NCBI GenBank assembly: GCA_038503075.1
Contig: JBCAML010000015.1
Span: 744,001 to 808,000, forward strand
Length of the DNA stretch: 64,000 nt
Reading direction: 5' to 3'
Source of the DNA: Gyromitra esculenta
Lineage: Eukaryota; Ascomycota; Pezizomycetes; Pezizales; Discinaceae
The first letter of the stretch is position 1. Every line of letters begins with the position of its first letter. A program made the position numbers and the translations under genes. The notes under the pieces are model-generated. The model worked only from the letters and a program-made list of their open reading frames with translations. It was not told the DNA's origin and did no database searches. Positions 34,129 through 45,847 of this stretch are shown here, piece after piece.

Positions 34129-34476
34129 AAGGAGGAGAGCCCGCCACGCAACTTATGCGAAGTGAGGGGAGGATGTGGGGGGGAGGGGTTGATATATATA
34201 CAGGTGGGGATGGATGGATAAAGGTCGTGCGTGGTGTGGGGGGGGGGGGGTTGATGAGGAAAATTTCAAGAATCTGATAAGCCAGGGTCTGGGTAGGGAT
34301 TTTCGAGATACAGATATTGAAGTGGTGAGAGGGCATCAGAGAATCTGTGAATGCCACGATGATGGAATAAAGGCAGGGAGATATGGAGATGGAGATGGAG
34401 ATGAGACGGAGACGGAGACAGACCAGATGGTGAAGCCCCTCATCTCAGGGCATCCAGAGAGAAAAACATCACCAGC
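34129..34476. promoter_or_regulatory. Shared divergent promoter of the PPR and SHG1 genes
   Basis: About 470 bp separate two start codons facing apart. The region has G runs (up to 12-13 G at 34,239-34,251), a GGATGGATGGAT tract and hexamer repeats GGAGAT/GGAGAC around 34,384-34,420. Both promoters must lie here; no specific factor site could be assigned. Confidence 0.5.
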
Positions 34477-34587
34477 ATGAAGATCTTCACAGCATGGGTC
34501 TGTTATCTCTTGGCATCTCTAACGCAGAGCCTCAACGCGACTCCAGATGAACGAGATCACCGCTTCCCCGTGTTCCTGCATATCTGA
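34477..34587 (+). other. Upstream ORF in the SHG1 leader, signal-peptide-like
   Basis: ATG 34477 opens a 36-codon frame ending TGA 34585-34587, only 15 bases before the SHG1 ATG at 34603. It encodes MKIFTAWVCYLLASLTQSLN followed by a charged tail, which looks like a cleavable signal peptide. If transcribed in the leader it would act as a uORF reducing SHG1 translation. Alternatively it is chance. Confidence 0.3.
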
Positions 34588-34602
34588 TCCCATCTACGTA
34601 CT

Positions 34603-35407
34603 ATGGCCTCTCACGACTCCTACGACTCCTACCGCCCCTCTTCCTCCTCCCCTCCTCGCCATCTCACAAATGGCCATTCCAAGCGCTCCGCCCCCGACGA
34701 TCTCCCCCCTCCACCTCTCTCTGAAGAAGCAAAGACCACCATTGATACGCTAAAAACAACCTACAAGAAGCGCGGCCATTTCGACACTCTGAGGAAGGAT
34801 ATATACCAACGCTTCGTCGAATCTGTACTTGTCCCACTTAATCTCCCTACCATTCTCCTCCCAGAGTTAACACCCTACGCAGGAAGTCAAAAAGACCTTT
34901 GTCCTCTCAATTGAAGAGGCCTCTGATGCCGAGATCTCGCGCGACCCATCCCTCCTCGCTCGCGACAAAAACAAAGCTGCAGAACTAATCGAAGGGATCG
35001 TGGTCCGAGGGGACGCGTACGGCGATGTCGAGAAAGTAGTTGACGACATCCTGGCAGAACGGAAAGCAGAAATCGAGGATATGATGAAAGCCATCATGGA
35101 GGAGAATGGCGTGCCTTTATTATCGGAGGAGGTGGTGGTTGAGGAGGAGGGTGGAAAGGATAAGGACAAGGATAGAGGGATGGGGAAGGAGGACGTGGAT
35201 ATGCAGGAAGCCACTGTAGAGCGGGAAGACGATGATGGAGATAAGGGAAAAGAAACACTGCCAGTGGTGGAGAAGAAGACGGAGGACCTGCCGGTGAAAC
35301 GATCGAGATTCGACGATACCATTGGGTTGCATTTAAAAGACCGCGCAAACCGGGAGAAAGTGATCGAGTCAACACCCGCCCCAGTGGGTGCTACGGCTGG
35401 TGTGTAA
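34603..35407 (+). CDS. SHG1: COMPASS component Shg1 (BOD1/SHG1 domain protein)
   Basis: Two exons, 34603-34824 and 34883-35407, about 248 residues; the 58-bp intron has a branch-like GTTAAC and ends CGCAG. The BOD1/SHG1 domain covers about residues 45-130: YKKRGHFDTLRKDIYQRFVE, then EEASDAEISRDPSLLARDKN, then KAAELIEGIVVRGDAYGDVE. Shg1 is a small subunit of the Set1 COMPASS histone H3-K4 methyltransferase. The tail is strongly charged (Glu/Lys/Asp, 165-215) and ends with RSRFDDTIGLHLKDR, which may be a short binding motif. The splice was placed to join FVES to EVKKTF in frame. Without it the frame stops at 34914. Confidence 0.85.
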
Positions 35408-35845
35408 TTCTGCTTACACCCTGCGCTGGTCTTGGGTTTAGGTTTTTGGTTTTAGTCTGGCGTAAAGGATGGCAATTGTGGGATTATTTTTATAAAGCAA
35501 GTTATGCTCATAGCAAAGTCAATAAGTATTTTCAGTTTCACAGAAAGACCCATTTCGAGTGATTTCTTGTGATAACCACCAGTCAATTTAGAATAGCTCG
35601 CACTGCCTAGATCACATCTAGAAAATAAACCCAACGGTACCCAAAGCAGGTTTTATTCACCATGAGAGAGAGTAAAATGCCCGACAGACACAGCCCCAAT
35701 CAGCCCGGACTTCGAGTTCTTAACACGCTCTGTGACGACGGCGGGGGTAACCAAAATCCATCACATTGCTTCGTCGCCCCACAAATCACTCCACCCGATT
35801 TACCCAGCCACCCCAACCTCGATTGCCAAAATTTACAACATAAAC
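35408..35845. other. Intergenic region between SHG1 and the microprotein gene
   Basis: About 440 bp; SHG1 3' UTR and the probable leader of the small gene that follows. No other coding sequence supported. Confidence 0.5.
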
Positions 35846-36154
35846 ATGGACTATATCATAGGAATGGTGAGCCTGCAACCCTTCCTCATCCCAGACACAC
35901 CTTCCTACATCCCACCGAATAAGCACCAATCCCACTAACCACACAACTCAACCACAGACCCTCACAGTCCTCGGTGCTGTTGGCGCCGTCACCCTCCTCG
36001 GTGGTATCATTGCCGAACGTAATCTGCACACCCATCCCTAGCTTTCGTTTCACCCCCATTGCTGTGGAGGAATAGATGCTAATGGTACTACTATAATGCA
36101 GTGGCTTCAAAGGATTGGGCTGGTCCGTATGAGTACTATATCGATTCAAGGTAG
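35846..36154 (+). CDS. Predicted 44-residue membrane microprotein with three exons
   Basis: I infer a tiny gene from exons 35846-35866, 35958-36018 and 36102-36154. The ATG context is AAACATGG. Intron 1 (GTGAGC, branch CACTAACC, ends CACAG) and intron 2 (GTAATC, branch GCTAAT, ends TGCAG) both have proper signals. Joining the exons keeps one frame to TAG at 36152-36154. The product begins MDYIIGM and has one hydrophobic helix, TLTVLGAVGAVTLLGGIIAE, with Gly-spaced small residues. It ends in a short polar tail, KDWAGPYEYYIDSR. Size and layout resemble small subunits of inner-membrane or ER complexes, but I do not recognise the family. It is too short to stand out as a single ORF. The agreement of four splice sites and two branch sites with one open frame is the support. 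Confidence 0.55.
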
Positions 36155-37802
36155 CTTAGTTATCCAAGTAGGAGCTAAGGACCATTTTACCGTATTCTCG
36201 TATTATTTTAGAACTCAATGCAATCTATATAAGCAGTAACTGGGTTGTGTCTATCGTAAAGACGGTAGGTAGGACGTGCTCGCACGAGACTTTTATTCGG
36301 ACTACGACCGGTAAGATCCAAGACCTTTTTGCAGATGCAGAGTCTCCAAGTCCGCTAGAGTCAAAAAAATATAGAGCTATTCCCTCACATATAATCACTC
36401 GCTCCCCCTTGCGTCTCGTCCGTATTTGCTTATGCTGCGGCTCTTTGTCACAGCCCTGGCATCCAAGACAAATGCAACCACAAGCGTATACCGAGGATGC
36501 AAGGGACGTGTGCCTGCGTGCTGTGGCTACATGAGCATGCTGCGTGACACGATTCCGAGGATCGCGATGCCCGACAGAGCCGCACCTTATCTGGGCGATA
36601 TCTCACCCCCACCATCCCTGCCCAATAAATACTTACCGTCTCTGCCACCGTTCCCACCTGAAAGTATTGCAAGGTTCATTACACCCCACGCAATCAAAAC
36701 CATGAATTCACGACTAGCCCTATAGTTGCATATTCGCCCTAGATATGGCTTGATGGATATCGCCGCCTCACCGCCGACGGCGGTGTTGGAGCACACTTCC
36801 CCCAGTGATGGGAAACAGAATCTGTATCAAAAGTAATAATCACCCTAGAGAGCTAGCCGAGCTCTACACCACTGCTTTTCCAGGCAATGTCTGCCAAGGG
36901 GAGCAACTGGTGTGGCCCATCCATCCATCCATCCCAGCGAACTTAGCCCTACTAGTCCTAGGAGGTTCAGTACACTTCAAGTATCAACTCCTGGAGAGAG
37001 ACAGCTACAGACGCATTATTGCAGGGTATCACCGTAGCCCAGCTCATGCTCTGGCACGGACAAGGGGGTACTGCAACTACCTGGAACTACTGCAATGGAT
37101 CCGGAGGAGGCGCGTATTATTGCTTTTGGATTTGGCTCTTGTGACGGAACTGATGTCCTGCTCCCGTCTCTTGCAATCGTGCCGTTTCCGCTTTCTGGCA
37201 TGCTTGTAGGCCCCGGCTACGATTTGCGGTTTCGAGATGGTAAATGTGATAGGCAATAACCTAGTAGGCGCATGTACTTCTCGGTGGTAGGTTTGCTTTG
37301 ATCTGTGATCTCCATGAAGCTATTGAGATTTGTCTGTTCTGCCCACAGGAGTTGTTCTATAATTAGAGTAGACCGACCCAGACTCGAGGAAACATACCTG
37401 CTTGATAATCCCGATATACCTTCACTTAAGTATCATACCACCTAACTAGTGCTGTAGCAAGGCTTAAATAGGGCGAGAATAATCCTTGGGGGAATACGAA
37501 ACCCCAATCGCCTGAGCCTACTATATAAGAATGAAAAATAAAAAGTCTGTCTCACTTCCACTTGTTTGATCTCTGCCCCAGCGATGAGAACGAGTCCTTC
37601 GCCCTCGTGACAAATTGGTACCATATCTACACGCCTAAGATACTCTATTCACCTGAAATAGACTTCAGTCGTATGGATATATGAATTTGATTAGTGGGAT
37701 GTATTATTCAAATTTAGCTCCCATATTATTTATTACTCCATATCAGCATACCACGTTTTATGCCATCTCCACCCGGCGGTAATACGAGCCCTCCGTTCAC
37801 CA
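36155..37802. other. 1.6-kb intergenic region
   Basis: No supported gene. A 134-codon frame at 36,805-37,209 has no motif. A perfect short palindrome, CACCGCCGACGGCGGTG, lies at 36,769-36,785. Confidence 0.55.
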
Positions 37803-38655
37803 TCACGCCACCCTCTCCAATACCAAATCATTCAAAACCATATACCTACTCAACCCAATCCATCCCCACCTAAACCACCTCATCTGGCTTACATGCGCAT
37901 GAACCATAGCCCTCTGCGCAATCCTTGTCTGCGCAGGTGTGTTCACAAACAACAAATTTTCCGGGAAACCCGCACCTTGGCCCCGTATACCCGTATTTAC
38001 ATTCTTATTGTGTGCCATGAGCGAGATGGGCCCATCGAAGACGGATAGATATTTCCTTAGCAGTGGCACGGTAGTGAGGGTATACAGAGTGGTAGAGGGA
38101 GATATAGAGCGGATATAATCTCGTGCACCATTGAGACACGAGATATGGTTTGGGTGCGAGGAGATGCCGTCGTCGTCAAAGGTTATGATTATTGTTGGTG
38201 GGAAAGAGGTGGGGAATATTGAGAAGAGGATAGAAGAGATGGTAGATGCGGGCCAAGTGGCTGTCATGCTGTCCTGAAGGTCCCTATATTAAGTAAAGCC
38301 ATTAGTGACATGAATTCTCGAGCGAGGTAGCGTGAGAGCAAGGGGAGAGGACTTGTGCTCAATTGTCGTCACGTCAGAGTTAGCCTTTATACCGAGTCGA
38401 CGGCAAGACCGGACTAGCTCCTTCTTCCGAACCTCGCCCAGTCCATCTGCATCACCTGTCCATTTCACTCGCCCATCAGCAGCTATAGCTAGCTAGCTAT
38501 CGAGAAGGCTACGCACCGCTAGAAAGACAGATAACTTGGACAGTATTGTTCAGTTCGGGCTTCGTCAGGGCCAGAAGTGTCGGCGAGAAAAACATTGCTT
38601 CATCGTCAGGGTGTGCTATCAACAGTGTTATCCGTTGGTTTCGTAACAACGTCAT
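37803..38655 (-). CDS. GPI12: GlcNAc-phosphatidylinositol de-N-acetylase
   Basis: Three exons on the minus strand: 38655-38517, 38455-38353 and 38283-37803, about 240 residues. Gpi12 (PIG-L) removes the acetyl group from GlcNAc-PI, the second step of GPI-anchor synthesis, on the cytosolic face of the ER. The zinc site is visible: IAHPDDEAMFF near residue 15 and SHPNH at 124-127. Family motifs GLGEVRKKELVRS, LYTLTTVPLLRKYLSVFD and AMVHAHVSQMRWFRWGWIGL, with SRYMVLND, are present. Introns of 61 and 69 bp were placed to join VICLSS to GDADGLGE and TTIEH to KDLQDSMTA. The frame before ATG 38655 is closed, so an N-terminal membrane anchor as in human PIGL is either absent or lies in an upstream exon I could not find. 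Confidence 0.93.
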
Positions 38656-40496
38656 TCGTGTAGAAGAAAAAGTGTACAGCCTGTGGAGCCATTATTTAGC
38701 AACTGTCCATGTCTCTGTGAACTGGAGGTGATGTACCAGACAGCAGCCAGGGCGAGAGGAATAGAGATTGCCGTTAACCAAGACATAGCTGGGGGCGAGT
38801 GAGCGGTTGTGTTGCGAGCCCGCGTTCCAGAGGGAATGGCGAAAGGAAGAGGAAAAGCGACACGAGGCTCAAATCAGGAGAGGCTTAGCATAATGCTCAG
38901 GCTCGGCATGCCGGGTGCCAAGAAAGCTTGACTGAGCCTCGGCCATCTCTTCCCGATACGATTCCGGTCGCGAGTTGAGAGAAGCCTCGTTGATCAATGC
39001 TCGCAATCTGTCCCCGGCCAGAGATCGGGTGTTGGTTTCAGCCTTGCGAGATGTGGACGTTGTTTAACTTAGATTGCTGGCCGTACCCTATAACAGTATA
39101 GTACGCGAGTTCGCTGTGCTACCTCGAGGACACCTCTGGCATTAGGAGCTGCCCTTTATGACAAGAAACCAAATACCGGCACCCTATGAAGAATGAAATA
39201 TCTTCATTTTACAGACGATTGAAATGAAGGGTCCTGGTTCTTCGGGGGGGCTGTCCTGGTAGTTTCGTGGAGAAATCAGAGATGTCGACCATCAAAGTCA
39301 TTAATTCCACGTAACTTCAGTTTTCGATTAAATATGCTGCACAAGGCTGATCTTGCGAAAGACGCAATTTACCAGCACTCGTGAATAGGTCTTTAGCGAG
39401 ATGTACCCAGAAGTCGGCCAGTTACAACCACCAAAATCGCGTATTCAAGGCACTTTTACTCACATGCCCTTCCACCACCATAGCTCTATGGATAAAAAGA
39501 TAAATTATCTAGGCCATTTACACTGTGAATAAAATTGAAATGTACATGAGACCCAGTTTTGAGGATTATTCCAGCCTACCAAGGGGTACCCAAATCACCT
39601 ATTCCATTACTTGTTAGACATCAAGTTTTCCCCACTGATTCTACTAGCCAGGTAATAAGGCTCTGAACATACCTTCTCTATCCAATGGAGCGTTATTCTT
39701 GTTAATTACAGAAGGGCGCAAAATATTTGTGTTGTATGAAAGTTATATTGATAGGGCTTATGTTTTTACATGCCAGAAAATCAGAGAACGATTATGGCTC
39801 CACCATCTTTGTATGAATATATCTGATGCGGTCAGGGAGACCCAGCATGAAGCTTTTATTAGTCAATGGCCATTGGCGGGTTATTTTTGATTAGGCACTG
39901 ATTTGCACGGGGAGAAAAGTAGAGGACAATGACGCCTCTTAGTAACATGCAAAATCACCTGTCTGTGGCTTTTATTTTGGGAGCTATATTAGGAGAGGGC
40001 GAGCTTTTTGTTTCTTTATTTATTTTAGGATTTGGAGTGGGCAAGATGCCAATTCCGTGTGTGTTGGGTGGTCGTTACTGCTCCAGAAACTGGATTGAGC
40101 CTTGGCATTACTTCACGGCCCAGCACTCGACTCGAAATCCAGCGTCTGGTGCAGAGACACCAACCCAAGCCTGCCTCGTGTTCTCTAATGCTACGGGCAG
40201 TTTTCGGAAAACTACTATCGCGGAGTTTGATCCAAACAATAATCGGCAGAGAGCAAGTAATATCTCGATTGGACAGGTGGCTGCAGAATCCGGGTAACCC
40301 GCGGCCGGCTGTGCCAGGCTGACACCTCAGGAGAGCTTCACGTCCAACGGGGCTTACCGCTATTTTTAAGACAGCTGTTTTCTTCGCTACGGAATAGCAT
40401 CGTGAGAATATACTAGGAACAGCACTCCCTTCTATCTGTACGAAGCAGATCCTCGTCTTGCAGTAAACGTTTTAAAATAGCTCCCTTGCCCCAGCA
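38656..40496. other. 1.8-kb intergenic region between divergent genes
   Basis: No supported coding sequence between GPI12 (minus) and the membrane protein gene at 40497 (plus). Short frames at 39,699-39,890 and 39,929-40,297 show no motif. Confidence 0.55.
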
Positions 40497-41156
40497 ATGG
40501 TCAAATCCAAGAAATCTGCCTCCTCGAAATCCGCTAAGGACGAAATCACAATCCAAGAACTACCACTCAAGAACCCGATCTGGTCCAAACCAACTGGCAC
40601 CAAAACACTCGTGGACCTAATCGAAGAGAAGCGGCCCCGAAACCCGGACGGAACTCCAATTGAGGCAGGGGACGATGAAGAACTGGTTGAATTCGGGCCT
40701 GGTATGCAGGCATTCACCTGGACGGTTCCACTGATGATGTTGTCATTCGCTCTCGACTACCTGGTGCATCTACAGTACCGACAGGAGGTAGAAATAAATT
40801 TGATTCTTATGAGGGTGTTTAAGTCTTCTCCAGGTATAACACGCCCTTCTACCCCCCACAGGTAGATTACTAATACCATTTTTCTTCCAACAGCTATTTT
40901 TATCCTCCTCTACATCTTCCACCCCCGTCGACACTGGGTCTCAGCACAGGTGTTCTTCTTCGTGACCAGTATCGCAGCAGGCTGCTGGTTGGTTCGGGCT
41001 GTCAATAAGTCTGGATACTACGCAGTCATGAAGCGAGCTCCGCCTGTTGGGACGCTTTGGATTTGGGCGGCCATGGAAATGAGCCTAGGTCCAATTTTGC
41101 TGAGTTCGTTAATCATAGGTAGTTTCACGAGATATTACGGTTACAGTTTCTTGTAA
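40497..41156 (+). CDS. Conserved fungal multi-pass membrane protein of unknown function
   Basis: Two exons, 40497-40833 and 40894-41156, about 199 residues. After a Lys/Ser-rich N terminus and an acidic segment come three to four hydrophobic helices: FTWTVPLMMLSFALDYLVHL, AIFILLYIFH, VFFFVTSIAAGCWLVRAV and LWIWAAMEMSLGPILLSSLI. The sequence resembles an uncharacterised ascomycete family (I believe DUF7719; from memory). The 60-bp intron (donor GTATAA, branch ACTAAT, acceptor CAACAG) was chosen over an earlier GTAGAA because only it keeps the frame and the continuous YRQEVEINLILMRVFKSSP linker. ER or other endomembrane location is an inference. Confidence 0.8.
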
Positions 41157-41662
41157 ATTTTATGCGGTCAAGTGGCTTAGATTGGGCTAAGGGTTTTTAT
41201 ATGGTTGTTTTTATGGATTGTGGCAGAGCGATGGTATACTGTTATCTGCATATTGATTCCTTATTGCATTACTAGCGCTTGTAAAACACTGCATGTGTCT
41301 TTCTTGTCACAGTTGGTGAAAATGCATTTTTTTTCTTTTACTGGGTATTAAACTATTCTTTGAGACTGGAATTACTGTTATCCACAGCGAAACTCTCTTA
41401 TTGGGCCCCTCTCATTTCCCACGAATCCGTTGCTAACTAGAGTTTCAACAACCTAGAGCCGATTCAAGCAGGGACACGAGGGTAAGGTATAAGAAAACAC
41501 CAACAAAACAAAACAAAAAAAACACCCCCCACCCTTCCCTAGTTTCCTATGATCATATACAATGTAGTAAAAACGAATGTAAAGCATTTCCCCAAAGTTA
41601 CGCCATAAGTCAACAAATGGTAAATATATATAACTACACTACAAGGTTAATCCTACGCCCCG
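41157..41662. other. Intergenic region between convergent gene ends
   Basis: About 500 bp between two 3' ends; A- and T-rich, with a C/A-rich stretch at 41,500-41,535. No other feature seen. Confidence 0.6.
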
Positions 41663-42945
41663 CTATCTCCCCTGCATAAACTGTCTATCAAGATCGGCCG
41701 ACTCCTGCCGTCCATGTTGAGCAAGGAAACTCACAGGCGCGCCCGGATGATGCCTGAACTCCACAGGTGTCGGTGGAACCGATGGCTCTTCGTCCATCCC
41801 TAACTTCGCCAGTTTTTCTTTCATAGACGGCCGATTCGCCTGATAGCCAACCCACGAAGCCACGTTCCTGAAACGTGGTGCACTTTCGACTGACGTTCTT
41901 ACACTCCTAGTAGTCCAGGAGAATCTCGACTGCATGTTTGGTTCCGCTTCGGGGGATTCTGGGATCGGGGGAGGTTGGAAGGATGCGTAGAGCTTCTTAC
42001 GGGTTGCGGCATTGCGGTTAGGATATGGGACTGTCTGTGAGATTGATGATTCTTGAGAGGGTGAACGCATTTCCTCGTAGACTGGGGGTAGGTTGTTTGT
42101 GTTGGGTTCTTGGTCGTAGAGGAAGGCTTGGTCATCATCCTCTAGACGTTTCTCAGAGCCTTGGGGTACGAGTACCAGTGGAGGTGGCTTTGGCATTGTG
42201 GGGATAGGTTCATGGAGCTGAGGAGCTGAACGAACGCTGCTATTCCCATGACCACCAAAGAGAGTGCTGGGTGGGGTTCCTTGTCGGGCTTGGTACATGA
42301 GGTCGCCTTTCTCATCGTTCCATGATCCCTGGTTCTTCTTTTTGGATGCCTTCCATCGGTGCAAGGCGAAACCAAGGAGTGCAAGAAAGATAAGTCCGCC
42401 AATGACTCCGCCAGCAATTGCCAAGTCTTGGCCCTTGGACGATCCATTGCTAGCTGGTGTTTGTAATGCAAATTTCCCGGTGGTACTAGGAAGACTATCA
42501 GCCACAGGAGTAGCAGACGCAGACGCAGAAACAGCCAAAGATGTGGTTGGAGTTGCAGAGGGTCGGTAGCTTTGGTAACCGTCATTCTATCACGAAAACC
42601 CGAATATCAGTCTTTCATCTTTATCCCTTTGGAGATATATATATACATCTTTAGCTCAACAGTCAAGGCTGGCAAAGCACATATATATTCAATAGTATAT
42701 ACCTTATCTTCGTCGTCATCGTCACCGCCATCGTCAGAATACACGTCATCCTGTGTCGCCTGAATATTCTTGTCCAGGTTTATGGCATCTTTGATAGATT
42801 CGCTCAACGAACTCGAGCTTCCCCCCACCAATTGTCTCTTATTTTTCCTCGTCCGACTCTGCTCCATGGGAACTGCCGACACCGTAGTGGAGAAAAAGAA
42901 AATAATGAACCCGATTGCATAGCCAAGACTCAAGTTCTTCAGCAT
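41663..42945 (-). CDS. Single-pass type I membrane protein with signal peptide
   Basis: Two exons on the minus strand, 42945-42703 and 42586-41663, about 388 residues; intron of 116 bp with donor GTATAT. A signal peptide is clear (KNLSLGYAIGFIIFFFSTTV, then SAVP). It is followed by a dibasic KNKR site that may be cut by a Kex2-type protease. The ectodomain is short, first acidic (DDGGDDDDEDK) then Ser/Thr/Ala/Pro-rich, a likely O-mannosylated stem. One transmembrane helix follows at about 135-156 (AIAGGVIGGLIFLALLGFAL) with the stop-transfer HRWKASKKK. The cytosolic tail of 230 residues is Pro/Ser-rich. The arrangement recalls Mid2/Wsc-type cell-wall sensors, but there is no WSC domain or homology I can name. 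Function unknown. Confidence 0.8.
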
Positions 42946-43398
42946 AGCGATTGCTGCGGTGGTGGTGATATATATTGAAGTAGTTTTTTGTTCCTGAGAT
43001 AGGATAACAAACTTATGTATTTCCGATGCGAGGTAGCAATGAAGCGGTCGCGGACGAGTGGTAAAAGGGCACGTTCCGGACGCGCAATTAGAATAGAATA
43101 GCTAGAAGTGAGGTGTACTGAAAATAAGGACAAGAAAAGAAGTCCTTCGAGCCGGCCGAGTGTGAGAATGGAGAGACGGGCAGGACAAGACGAGAAACGA
43201 AAAGAAATAGAGAACAGAAAATAACGGGCAGAGAAAAGAAGGGAGCAGGAGGGAGGGGAGCAGAGGCTCTAAAACCCACAGCTCGTAACTGTTCCAAGAG
43301 CAGTAAACTCCTGGACCTGGTATCAGGCTGGTACCTTTCCCGCCAATCTGCGCCAGCGCGTAACTTCTTGCTAGTAGCAAGCACTTGGCGCATAGCGC

Positions 43399-43416
43399 AG
43401 GCAGGCAGGCAGGCAC
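43399..43416. repeat. (GGCA)n microsatellite
   Basis: About four perfect copies of the tetranucleotide GGCA, flanked by GC-rich sequence. Confidence 0.7.
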
Positions 43417-43737
43417 GCGTAAGCATCAAGGGGGATCTTCGTTGGACGTCGCCATACCAGAGAAAGCTATACTTAGCTGGCCACTCCGCAGCTGGCGAGG
43501 AGCCCCACCAAGCACTCAAACAAGGCAAAGCGAGTACGATAAGAGAACGCAAGAAAAGCCGCACTCCGGGCGATCGTTCAACTCTGAAATTAAGTTTGTG
43601 CGACTGGCACAGCATCAAAGGCGAGGGTGGAAAACGTGCCTTGTCTCACACTTCCTGCATGGCCAAACAAGCTTGAAACGGGGGATGTCTCGGTACTGAG
43701 TGTTGTCTGTTCCTGCCAAGAGCTTCATCTGGCCAGT

Positions 43738-43762
43738 GCCAGCCAGCCAGCCAGCCAGCCAA
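43738..43762. repeat. (CCAG)n microsatellite inside a hairpin
   Basis: Five to six copies of the CCAG/AGCC unit. Flanking GCCAGTGCC and GGCACTGGC (to about 43,790) are reverse complements, so the tract can fold into a stem. Confidence 0.65.
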
Positions 43763-45847
43763 CCCAACCACTGGGGCAGGCACTGGCTGGGCTGAAGGTT
43801 TTCCTGTATCAAGTCTCGAGGGAATGTAGATGGCAAATACAAAGCCTATGGCTTCCACGTACCGGTCTACTCTGCTCAGCTCTTGCTGATAAATCGCAGC
43901 TTGTTCTGGGGTTGGGTTCTGGGCAGACTGTTTTGGGGTTGGCTATCAGCACCTTGATCTTGTATATTCGCCAATTTCTCCGTCAGAAGCCTGTACTATA
44001 CTTAGCGAGCTCGCCAGTTCCACTTAACCGCTCTTTATTTCCATCGTTATAACTGAATATAGCACTGGCTGCCGTCGGCTTTCTGCGCGATGTCGACGCG
44101 CAATATCGTTTGGCAGAGTATTTATTGACGAGATTGGAAAAGGACCTTGCCAGGATCAATCTCGCAATCTTGCTCGGATGGAGCCGAGAAAACTAGGATC
44201 TACAGATCTCTCGATATAGGTTGGTTCAATCTATCTTTACCAGGTAGGTAAATTGTCTACATAGCCTAGGAATGAAGCATCCCAGTTTCATTGGTTATCT
44301 AAAGTGTCTGTTGAGGGGAGCAGATACGGAATGCCTCAACTTCCAACCGACTAACCTCTATTCAGTCCAGAGCTGTGTCCGACTAGCCCTAGTGCCCCGA
44401 AACTTTTGTTTATTTGAATCTGAATACAGGGCTATCAGTCAATCAAACGGCTGACGACTACCGGCACCTATCGGCACCGCTACTGGCAAGAAACACAGAT
44501 CATGAAACGGAAGAACAGAGAAAAGGTTCCAGTTTTGGTTTGTTTTATTTTGTTTTATTTCTGCTTTGTCCGATCATTCACTTTCTGTGTGGGCAGCCCG
44601 TCCCATAGTGCCCGAAAATATCGGCCATTGGTCTCATGAAGCGCTGGAGGCTTTCTACGACCCACATGTCCTCGCTCGTGGCTGCACAGGTTCCAAATCG
44701 CATAGCTAGGGCTTTCGCTCAAGTCCCCCTCCTCCAAGGAGTATTGCAATTTGCGGTACGGAGACGGGTTTGGGGGCTGGATAGAGAGGGATTGTACTGT
44801 AGCTCAATTGGGCTCTGGATCAGGAATGGATAGAAACCATTTCCTAATCTTGATATGCGCATATAGTTTGACTACCAGACTGGGCCCAGCTGCCGTGAAG
44901 GAAAACTAGCCGGAAAGTAAATACATGTAAATGCAGTCATGCCTATCCGCTATGAGTGGATCAGCAGGCGGATGTAAGGGCAGTTAGATGGCCAAACTGA
45001 TAAGGGTCCGATAGTAAAACATCGTTTTTCTCTAGAAAACTCGGGTCTTGAACCGAACCCTTGGTTCAGACTACTGAAAAGCGGAAATCCCGTTGAAGCA
45101 TCGAAATCTTAATGTCCGACAATTAATTGAATTTTCATCGATTGGAGATGCATCGCATACATGTATCTGTACATCTGTACATATGGCCTCTGCCACGGTG
45201 ATCTTTATTGGCCGGTAGATAATTTGGCAGGCACTACCGGAGAGTCCATAATCAAGGGTCCATATTCATTAGGCAGTAGCACGGCACGGTTAGACACTGA
45301 GCAGAGATAATGTCTGCATACTCTAGAAACGTATTCAAGATTTGCTTGAAGTTCTACTAGAGCAAGCCTTAAAAAAAAACAGAAGTTAAACTCCAGCAAA
45401 TGTTTTTTTCTATAAATTATTATATACAGACGTTCTCCGAAAAAAAACCCCCGATTTGTCCCCCACTTAACCAACCCATAAATACATACATACAAAAAAA
45501 GTAATATAGCCCAATAGTCACAGACAAACACCTTTGCCCCAGCCTAACTCGTGAATACGCCTTCATTTTAGCCAATCGAAAACTAGTGGTTTCCAGTTTA
45601 TCCCTGATAAAAGTAATAATATGGAAGAGAAGCCTAGGTGGCTAACTTGCTCCGATGCTTTTTTAAAAAAAGTAAAGAAAACCGGCGCAAAGAACGTGCA
45701 GTAGCGTAGGAAAGACAAAAGCTCCCAACTAAACACTGAAAAGTAAATTCGTAAACTCATTACCCAGTCAGTAGCCCCAATAAAGAAATATGTGTCAGGT
45801 CATTGTAGTAAAAAAAAAAAGTAAGTCGTGCAATAACCAAGTGCTTA

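Larger units (their letters stand above)
42946..45847. other. 2.9-kb intergenic region with tetranucleotide repeats
   Basis: No supported coding sequence. It holds two short tetranucleotide tracts (43,399-43,416 and 43,738-43,762) and TACATGTA at 44922 and 45158. Several overlapping frames at 43,088-43,860 on both strands lack motifs and start in promoter-like sequence of the upstream gene. Confidence 0.55.

Noticed and set aside
36769..36785. Perfect palindrome CACCGCCGACGGCGGTG
   Set aside because: Short, single copy, no flanking duplication or T run; no basis for calling it a terminator or element.
36805..37209. 134-codon plus-strand frame
   Set aside because: Odd composition and no domain; flanking sequence shows no splice signals that improve it.
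38546..38731. Plus-strand frame of 61 codons
   Set aside because: It is the antisense of GPI12 exon 1, which carries the catalytic HPDD motif on the minus strand.
43088..43860. Several 70-176 codon frames on both strands
   Set aside because: All overlap, are arginine- or leucine-rich from repeats, and lie in the upstream region of the signal-peptide protein gene.
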